Shown here: piece after piece, positions 57,401 to 64,000 of the stretch
Layout: each line of letters begins with the position of its first letter
Numbering within the stretch: position 1 is the stretch's first letter
DNA from: Saccharum officinarum
Taxonomy: Eukaryota > Streptophyta > Magnoliopsida > Poales > Poaceae
Length of the DNA: 64,000 nucleotides
Direction: 5' to 3'
Assembly (NCBI GenBank): GCA_020631735.1
Contig: CM036160.1
Location: 6,060,407-6,124,406 of the forward strand
Translations under genes and position numbers: made by a program
The notes under the pieces: model-generated
Told to the model about the DNA's origin: nothing
Seen by the model: the letters and a program-made list of their open reading frames with translations, nothing else
The model's database searches: none

Positions 57401-57974
57401 GTTGCTCCAAGTGTACAGTCGACCGGAGAGGTGAAGCTCAGCTAGCTGTAGGGTGTCGATAGTGCGGCGAAAGCATTGCATGAGACGACAGTTTAGTCTG
57501 GCATTGTTCTTATCTTGTGCCTGGTAGATTAGGTTGAAGTCGCTGCAAATCAATCAAGCCCCAAAACAAGAGGAGGCAAGGCCCTCTAACTCGGCCAGGA
57601 AGGCCTCCTTAAGCGAGTGATCAGTTGGGCCATAGACCGACATTAGCCAACAGCTATCCTCATCCGCCCTGTCCACCGGGGAGAGCCGCACAGTCACAGA
57701 GTAGACGCCAACAGTGGCGTATGAACCTCGCCAAAGATCCCTACGCCATCTAATAAGCACCCCACCCCGAAACACCAACGGAAGGCAAGCAGGAGTAGTC
57801 GAAATCAGTTCCCATCAGTTCATTGATCATTAGCAAAGAGAATACAGTGACTTTGGTATCCTGTAGGCAGACAACGGAGACCCATCCAAGGAAGATGATG
57901 TCCTTAACCACAGTGCGACGCACCCGGCTATTAAGCCCACGGGCATTCTAGATAAGGAATTGGTCATGATTCAT
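54423..57974 (-). pseudogene. LINE ORF2: endonuclease, reverse transcriptase, zinc-binding C terminus
   Basis: Starts at ATG 57974 with FLI-stop-NARGLNS (normally FLIWNARGLN, so TGG to TAG). Endonuclease landmarks follow: LQDTK where the family has QETK, SVYGP, SDFN, RIDWVF and SDHAPL down to about 57275. Next come the linker KSPYRYLKDGDANTKFFH (about 56890), the reverse transcriptase GDPLSPLLFVIVMEVL and YADDL boxes (56040-55898), and the C-terminal region with CALCGQEDEMVDHLLTSC (near 54760). The stop is TAG at 54423-54425. At least six frame changes are visible. It would nick target DNA and prime reverse transcription if intact. Confidence 0.85.
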
Positions 57975-58039
57975 GAAGAACAATAGCGCTACAATGGACA
58001 GCCACGCAGGGAGTCAATGAAGTCCGTCAGCGTCTCTGG

Positions 58040-60186
58040 AGCCCCAGCAGCCAGCACAGCCGGCATCTCCGAAACCACCGGCGTGACCATGGGGCTGGCG
58101 ACCACCGGCACCCCCTCATGAACGTTCTGTGTCTCCAACACCTAGGCCTCCAGCGGCGCAGGGGAAACATCCCCATGAAGCGGCCTATGAGAAGTCATGA
58201 CGGGAGGTGCGGAGCGGAGTCCTGAGGATGCCCTGCTTGATGGACCGAGATCGGTCACCTCCAGTAGCCCATCGAACGCCGCCTACCTAGGGCCGAACCT
58301 GCCAGGTGATCGGCCCCGACATCGGCGACCAAAAGCTCCGGGGACGCAATGTTGCCCAAACTAGCAAGAAGAGAGTGGTCCTCATGGAGCAACCTCCCAA
58401 GAAAACCTGATGCATCTGCGCACTCAGTCCAGCGACCGACGAGGGAAATGTCATCATCACAAATCCTTGTGATCTCTGTCGAACCAACATCCTCCACCAA
58501 AACACAACCCACAGCAATTGTGCAACATGGAAACGGGTAGGCCACAGACCTAATGAGCACCATCTGGCCAGATAGCTCCAGCACAGGGTCCACAGCAGCC
58601 AAAGAGTCGATGCCCGGATGGTAGCGGTTATAGTTACTATCGCCTGAGTCATCATCATCATCCGCACCACTGCCAAAGTCGTCGTCATCCAGAAACAAAC
58701 TACGCGGCGCACCACCACAGCTACCATCCAGGCCCGGGTGGCAGCGACTGAAGTTGCTATCATCTGAGCCGTCATCCTCATCAGGCCCCCGTCCAGGCCT
58801 CCCCCCTGTGGGGACACCGGCGGTGTGTTCCAATCCTGGAATGCGACTAAGCGAATCCTCACCAGGTAGCGCAGGCCCGGCAATTCCGCCTCCTCCACGT
58901 GGTTGTGCACACGTGGCTCCGATATGAAGATAATCTTCTCATCAAGAATGAAACAGGGGTGTAAACACTAGGCTGCAACAAAGAATTCCCGTCTGTCATC
59001 ATCCAGGACATCACTCGGCCAAACAACATCCACCTCCGCACAGGGCGGGCCGAGGATGGTCTGCGCCGTCGAGGCCAACTGGGCATGGAGGGGTACCCGT
59101 ATCATCCCCACCAGCACACGGTACATAAAGGAGCCACCAGAGGCCATCGAGGTCCTCCTCCACGGGTGCCAGAGCAAGGCAAATTGGGCGCCGCCGACGG
59201 CGTGTAGAGAACCCGGTCATGATCTTCGCAGCGCCAAAACCGTGTGACAAAGTCTTCCGGGTCATGGCGACAGACCTCTGCATCCTCTCTCCCCATGCCG
59301 AAGCGATCAGAGAGGAACTGGTGAACCATGGCCGGTGACACCACGGGCCTGGTACCACTAACAAGAGCGACTAGAGCGAGGCTGAGCTCATCTTCAGCGG
59401 CCTGCAGCTCTATGGAGCGTGGGATGACAACAAACTCTGTACGGCGCTGCTGCGCCGGCCAGCCCTCCGCACCGGCCTCCAAGCTTGCAGCAACACCCTC
59501 GCCCGCCCCTGGGGTGCCAGGTGGTGGGGAAGTCGGTGGGGCACAGTAGCGCGGTACCGACGGCGGGTGACCCGTGGATGTAGACCGCACGGAGGGCGTG
59601 TCGTCTGCCCCCTCGTAATAGGTGCGCCGTCTCCCGGCCGCAAGCCCCCGAGGGGCAACCCGATGAACTCCCGAAGACCACGGTGGCGACCACCCCCGTT
59701 GCCCGCCTGGGGCCGAGGAGGTAGAGGGCAAGCGAATGCTCGGTGCCCCTTGCACCTGCAGTTGAAGCACCTTGCTGGGAAGGTGTAGTCCACCTTGACA
59801 TGGTTGTTCGCCAAGCAGTTGAAGCACAGCCTGACAAGCTTCGGGGGAACCGGTTTCGGCTGCTTCAGTGGCTTTGACGGTGAGCGACGGCGGCTCCGCA
59901 CCTGGTAGAAGCCATCCACATCCAGCTCCTCGAATGCACGAGGAGGATGCACCACAGGGGAGGCATGACGACACGGTGGAGCAACGTCAAGGACGAGGAT
60001 CACTGGGGGATGGGAGCGCCTCACCGCCGCCATGAAACCCATGAAGCTTCGCCCCTGGCGACGACGATGATGGCGACATGCCCGGTGGTGATGCTCGCCC
60101 TCAACAACAATAGCCATACCTTTGTCGGCAAGGGGTGGGGAGGAGGGCTCGGAGATGGAGTAGTCCTTGGAGTCATTGAAGGACAC
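58040..60186 (-). pseudogene. LINE ORF1: RNA-binding protein with zinc knuckles and acidic repeats
   Basis: ATG at 60186 (MSFNDSKDYS). Two knuckles lie around 59830-59745: CFNCLANNHVKVDY, whose last cysteine is lost, and CFNCRCKGHRAFAC, a complete CCHC. After a frame change near 59450 comes SIELQAAEDELSLALVALVS and an EDFVTRFWRCEDHDRVL block, like the DUF4283 RNA-binding region of plant LINE ORF1. The C-terminal part (58833-58255) has two related acidic units, SDDSNFSRCHPGLD and SGDSNYNRYHPGID. It is probably chaperone-like and packaged with its RNA. Confidence 0.75.
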
Positions 60187-60499
60187 CCTGTCCCCGCGGA
60201 CAAGACCGAGCTCCGACAGAGAGGGCCTCCCACCAAGGGCTATCGCGCCCGAAAGGAGGCCCGGGGACCCCGCGCCGAGGGAACACGAAGACGGGAGCTC
60301 ATCGTCGGCCTAATCAGCCTAGGAGCCGCGGGAGGGGGAGCCATCCTCCATGGGAGGTGCGAGTGGCCGGAGACGGTCGAGGCAACCACTGATGGGAGGG
60401 GAAGTGAGGAGAGGGAGGTGGGTGGGCGCAGTTCAGATCCATATCTAGGGTGTAGCCCACAGAGGGAGAAAATAATGAGCGGTTGCGAAGGGGGTGGGA

Positions 60500-60759
60500 G
60501 GGGTGACCGCCGAGGCATAAGGAAAGGCCGGCGGCCAGGGGATTGGTTGCCGGCGGCGGCCTAGGTGGTCGCCGATGGTAGTGGTGCGGAGCTCGCGGAG
60601 GGAGCTCAGCTCAGCTCACCAGCAAGCGGAACATGCCGAGCGGACGGGAAGGGGGGGGGGGAAGGGTGGCCGCCAGGGTAAGAGGGAGGCCGGCAGCCTA
60701 GGTGGCCGTCGGCGGGGGTGGCGGGGGGCCACGCGGAGGGAGCTCAGCTCAGCCTGGCG
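60500..60759 (-). repeat. Two 138-bp monomers at the 5' end of the LINE
   Basis: GCCTAGGTGG occurs at 60559 and 60696, and GGAGGGAGCTCAGCTCAG at 60597 and 60735, a period of 137-138 bp. GC-rich tandem units at a LINE 5' end resemble promoter monomers. A run of Gs at 60652-60661 lies between them. Confidence 0.6.
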
Positions 60760-60765
60760 AAGGTC

Positions 60766-60843
60766 ATGATCAAGGAGCTGATCTAACGTAGAAGGTGAAA
60801 CAATGTTCACCTGATTCATCAGATCGATGACATCACTGTTCAT
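60766..60843 (-). pseudogene. 5' end of a retroelement-like ORF, cut by the LINE
   Basis: ATG 60843 on the minus strand reads MNSDVIDLMNQVNIVSPSTL and then DQLLDHDL to the LINE edge. After removal of the LINE and one AAGGTC, it joins in frame to KAILSSC on the other side (53691-54258). A TATA box lies about 330 bp upstream. It could be an unclassified retroelement gag or a host gene; I do not recognise it. Confidence 0.4.
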
Positions 60844-61174
60844 GTAGGGCTATATCGCCCGAGGCTGCTGACAACCTATGCACATACCGAGGGAAGTTCA
60901 AACACAGCAAAGCAGACCAGCAAGCTGGCCGCATAGATTTGATGTTCATTCTTGGACCAAAAAATCCCACGAACACATCTTGGGAAGACCCATCGTGGTG
61001 GAGCACATTAGGATTTCCTTAGGCTCAATAAGGCCACCTAGAACGCTAACAAATCTCGTCAACAGAAGCAGCGAACAATAGAGGATTGGAATATGTAGAG
61101 GTAGAAGAAAGTAGTGGTGGATTGATTTTTGATGGATTGTGTATGGATTATCTCAATTGGTCTTGATCCTCTGA

Positions 61175-61182
61175 TATATATA
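61175..61182 (-). promoter_or_regulatory. TATA box upstream of the split ORF
   Basis: TATATATA in a CTCTATATATATCAG context on the minus strand, about 330 bp before ATG 60843. The intervening leader resembles the U5 and leader region of a gypsy LTR in style. Confidence 0.4.
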
Positions 61183-61334
61183 GAGAGCGGTTATCTTACC
61201 TAGTAGGAAATCTTTACCAAACATAATTTGCAAATTTCCCGTGAGATTGGAGCATTTCTCATCAAATTAGGGTTCAAATAGATATGAGTGCACTCGTATT
61301 CAAGTGCTTATATAGTAGTGGGGCTGCTATTTAA

Positions 61335-61465
61335 GGATTTGTTTGGATGCATTCGTATTCATCACAATCTATGTGTGTTGCGGTGGATTGGGTTGAAACT
61401 TTGTTTAATTTCCACTCCAGGTCTCAATTTGGAGTAAGATAGATATGAGTGCATCCAAACGAGGC
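61335..61465. mobile_element. Tourist-like MITE
   Basis: 131 bp with ends GGATTTGTTTGGATGCATTC and GCCTCGTTTGGATGCACTC (complement of the right end), flanked by TAA on both sides. Confidence 0.75.
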
Positions 61466-61663
61466 TAAAATGGATTTGAAAGTGCCTATCCCCAGCTGTG
61501 AATTTCTAGATGTGGTGTACTGTTTACCTCGAGAAAATTGTAGGCGCTTGTAGCTAGAGATAAAAACAGTTTGTTTAGTAGTCTCTGAAAATGAAGCCAG
61601 TTTGTAATATGAACGTAACAAACTGACTGAAATGAAAAAAAGGTTGCAGGCTCCAGCTATAAA

Positions 61664-62632
61664 CATGGGCGGATTTAAGGGTATTCCCCCGTATTCCTGG
61701 GAATACCCAACATTTTTGGTACACCTTTAAGTACATATGTGTATATACTTGTACATATATGTGTATAATACCTTATTATGTGATATTTTCATAAGAATTG
61801 AGCCCAAAATAGAAAAACAAGCCTCTTTCGGCCTGGCTTCCGACGCCCTCACTTCCCAGGCCGGCCCAATCGGCCCAACTAAACCCTTCCTGCTCACTTC
61901 CCCCTTTCCCCGAATCACGGTGACCCCATCTCGCTCTCGCGTCTCTCCGCTCCGAGTCCACTCTCCGCTGTCGCGTCTTCCCAGTCCGCGGTCTCGCAGC
62001 ATCCCGACGGGCGGAACCCTAGGCGGCTGGCGGTGCCTCGGCGGCCGGCAGCGAGCCTGCAGGCGGCGTCTGCCCAGTCCGCGGTCTCGCAGCATCCCGA
62101 CGGGCGAAACCCTAGGCGGCTGGCGGCGCCGCGGCGGCCAGCGGCGAGCCTGCAGCCTGCAGGCGACCTAGGCGAGGGCTGCGGCCGGCGTTCGGCACTC
62201 GGCAGCGGCAGCGGCAGCGCACAGCGCAGTGCGGGCAACGGGCGTGCGGCGCCGCGGCGGGCCACTGGCCAGCAGGGGAGCAGCCGAGCAGGCTGCGGCC
62301 GGCGCTGCAGGAGCAGGTCTGAGGTCTCTATTCTAATCTAATTTCTAGTATTCTTGATTTCTTGTTGTTAGAATTGAATTGAACCTTGGATTAATGATTT
62401 AATGTTTGCTGGTAGTGGTAGTAGCCATATACTGCATATAGGTTTAGTAGTTTACTGATTTGGGCATTTGGTGATTTGAGCCAATTAGCTGAACAATTTG
62501 TTACTCGACTATTTTTATGAATTTAGTTATTGCTAACATGTTATAATTACATTCGAAACCTATGGTTGCGTTATTTTTTTTTGGAATATGGAAGTGGGAA
62601 TACCCAACTTTTATTTTCTGGCTCCGCCACTG
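61664..62632. mobile_element. Non-autonomous hAT element inserted at a TATA box
   Basis: The 8-bp target duplication GCTATAAA lies at 61656-61663 and 62633-62640, exactly the hAT length. Ends are CATGGGCGGA and (complement) CAGTGGCGGAGCCAG; further in, GGGAATACCCAAC occurs near both ends. The interior has a GC-rich block (61900-62320) including a 93-bp tandem duplication and encodes no transposase. Confidence 0.85.
61981..62166. repeat. 93-bp tandem duplication in the hAT element
   Basis: The unit beginning CCAGTCCGCGGTCTCGCAGC at 61981 repeats at 62074 with a few differences. Confidence 0.85.
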
Positions 62633-62643
62633 GCTATAAAAAC
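62633..62643 (+). promoter_or_regulatory. TATA box of the carboxylesterase pseudogene
   Basis: GCTATAAAAAC, 110-120 bp before the ATG. The first eight bases are the hAT target duplication, so the core promoter survived but everything upstream was replaced by transposon sequence. Confidence 0.6.
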
Positions 62644-62755
62644 CCGCTACCACCTTGCCACAAGCCCACACCACAACAAAGAGCGTCAAACATATATAGA
62701 CTGAATCAATATAGTACGTAAAAGGAGCTAGCTAGCTCACATATTGCATGCAATC

Positions 62756-63530
62756 ATGAACTCCACGAATAATGTTGTCGCCGGCGACATCGAACTTGAC
62801 CACCGCCCGTTCCTAATAAAGTACACGGACGGCCGTATCCAGCGGTGGCTGAGAAGCCCTTTTGTGGCTGCGTCCGAGAACCCCACGGGAAACCGCGGGG
62901 TGGCAACGAGGGACGTCCTCATCGACGCTGGCACGGGCTTGTCGGCCCGCCTTTTTCTCCCCTCTCAGGCAGCAGCCATGGCCGGAAGCAGGAGGCTTCC
63001 GCTTGTCATGTACATCCACGGCGGGTGTTTCTGCACCTAGAGCGCCTTCTGCCGAATGTACCACCATTACGCCACCTCCCTCGCCGCGAGCGCTGCAGTG
63101 GTCGTCATGTCGGTGGAGTACCGTCTTGCACCGGAACACCCGATACCGGCGGCCTATGACGATGCATGGACCGCGCTCCAGTGGGTGCGTCCCTCGTAGA
63201 CCCGTGGCTCGCTGACCACGCGGACCCTAGGCGAACGTTCCTCGCCGGCGACAGCGCCGGCGGGAACATTGTCTACCACACAGCGGTAAGGGCCAGCCGC
63301 GACCGCAGCATCGACATCGAGGGGATGGCCATGGTGCACCCCTACTTCTGGGGAGCCAAGCAGCTGCCATCCGAGAAGGTTTGGGATGGCATGGCGGTGT
63401 TCTCGGCTAACATAGTGGACTTGCTCTGGTTGTTCGTGACGGCGGGGCAGGCTGGGAACGATGACCCACGGCTGAACCCGCCGGACAAGGAGATCTTGTC
63501 GCTCACCTGCCGCCGTGTACTAGTGGCCGT
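62756..63530 (+). pseudogene. Plant carboxylesterase (CXE, alpha/beta-hydrolase fold-3), broken
   Basis: ATG 62756 gives an N-terminal half with VLIDAGTGLSARLFLPS and the YIHGGCFC oxyanion-hole motif. A TAG at 63038-63040 (likely from GAG) follows CFCT. In the same frame come [20 protein letters not shown] and ALQWV. A single-base loss near 63186 then shifts to DPWLADHADP and the nucleophile motif GDSAGGN (serine codon 63253-63255), VHPYFWG, and LTCRRVLVAV. Family members are about 320-360 residues; the C terminus with the Asp and His of the triad is missing past 63530. Such enzymes hydrolyse small esters in the cytosol; GID1 is a related receptor, but the intact serine argues for an esterase origin. 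Confidence 0.85.
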
Positions 63531-64000
63531 GGTTGTGAAGGTGCGAACACAAGGTTGACAAGTACCCTTGTGTGTTCGTTTTATGATGAGTGATTATCAA
63601 TGTGATCCACGAAGTAGGTTAAGTGGTGATTAACCCTACCATGGCGAAAGCTATGTATGCGACATGTCTCTTGGCTTGTGTTGTGCAGGTGTGGAGCCCG
63701 GAGGCGGTGGTTGACGGTGAGGTGAAGGTCAAGGAGGACTGCCGTGCCGATGGACCGGGAGCGGTGAAGGGCGGACGTGAGGCTTGGACCGAGGGACAAG
63801 GAGGCCGGGTGACTAGCCGCAGTGGCTGACACCTGGGACATCGACAAGCGCAAGTGTACATGGGAGTGACCGTGTTGACCGAATCAAGACGGAGGACGTG
63901 CAAGTCGAGCGGGGCTCAGAGGATGACAGCCGACCGGTCGAGGACGGCGGTGACACGCGTCGAGGCAGAGGACGCGTATGGAGTACGCTACTCGCGAACG
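63531..64000 (+). other. Unidentified sequence replacing the esterase 3' end
   Basis: Coding similarity stops abruptly after VLVAV. The following DNA (GGTGCGAACACAAGG, later GTGGAGCCCGGAGG and many CGAGG/GACGG words) has the style of high-copy grass repeats and runs off the window. No end or target duplication is visible here. Confidence 0.45.

Larger units (their letters stand above)
54265..60759 (-). mobile_element. Near full-length L1-type LINE (decayed)
   Basis: 6.5 kb on the minus strand with 5' monomers, ORF1 with zinc knuckles, ORF2 with endonuclease, reverse transcriptase and C-terminal zinc-binding region, a short 3'-UTR, and an A-rich end (AAAATAAAATAA). AAGGTC occurs at both edges (54259-54264 and 60760-60765), a minimal candidate target duplication. 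All long frames carry stops or shifts, so it is not active as written. Confidence 0.85.

Noticed and set aside
60567..60576. GGTCGCCGAT as a LINE target duplication matching GGTCGGCGAT at 54261-54270
   Set aside because: It has one mismatch, and it would place the second tandem monomer outside the element. The AAGGTC pair at 54259 and 60760 keeps both monomers inside and rejoins the flanking reading frame.
1..64000. tRNA or rRNA genes and endogenous viral (pararetrovirus) sequence
   Set aside because: By eye I saw no cloverleaf-type tRNA gene, no rRNA segment, and no viral coat or movement-protein motif. The tRNA-like words found are retrotransposon primer sites.

Overview
The window is plant nuclear DNA, almost certainly from a grass (Poaceae) and probably a panicoid such as the sorghum/sugarcane/Miscanthus group. 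Evidence: nested LTR retrotransposons of grass types, Stowaway, Tourist, CACTA, MULE and hAT elements, two L1-type LINEs and LINE fragments, and decayed fragments of plant genes (type III polyketide synthase, SCAI/DUF3550-like protein, alpha/beta-hydrolase carboxylesterase). I found no intact host gene. Family and species placement is by recognition, not by database search.

Layout. 1-6276: a degenerate Copia LTR retrotransposon (235-6093, minus strand, TSD TGTAC) interrupts an unidentified reading frame. 6722-10968: a head-to-tail array of a short non-autonomous LTR element (five LTR copies, four internal segments, about 1,017 bp per unit). 10969-37435: a gypsy-like, possibly Tekay/Del-type, non-autonomous element. 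It has a truncated 5' LTR, a PBS, one short gene, and a 4.19-kb 3' LTR. Its gene is split at 13021/32232 by a 19.2-kb SIRE/Maximus-type Copia insertion (TSD GACGG). That insertion has the form LTR-internal-LTR-internal-LTR, with a 100-N assembly gap beside the middle LTR.

37447-43400: a broken SCAI-like exon, a Pack-MULE-like element in its presumed intron, an orphan first exon of a type III polyketide synthase, and a 247-bp tandem duplication. 43440-53690: three diverged copies of one unidentified non-coding segment (plus a scrap of a fourth), colonised separately by a Stowaway MITE, CACTA-like elements, a Tourist MITE, a hAT-like element and a 5'-truncated LINE. 54265-60759: a nearly full-length but decayed L1-type LINE on the minus strand with two promoter-like 5' monomers; it splits another retroelement-like reading frame. 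61335-64000: a Tourist MITE and a hAT element whose 8-bp target duplication contains the TATA box of a downstream carboxylesterase pseudogene, which is cut off near 63530 by unidentified sequence.

The sequence is best read as layered insertion history. The target duplications, reading frames that rejoin across insertions, and empty sites in sister copies give a relative order of events. Many single-base frameshifts lie in homopolymers, mainly near the gap, and may be sequencing error rather than decay.
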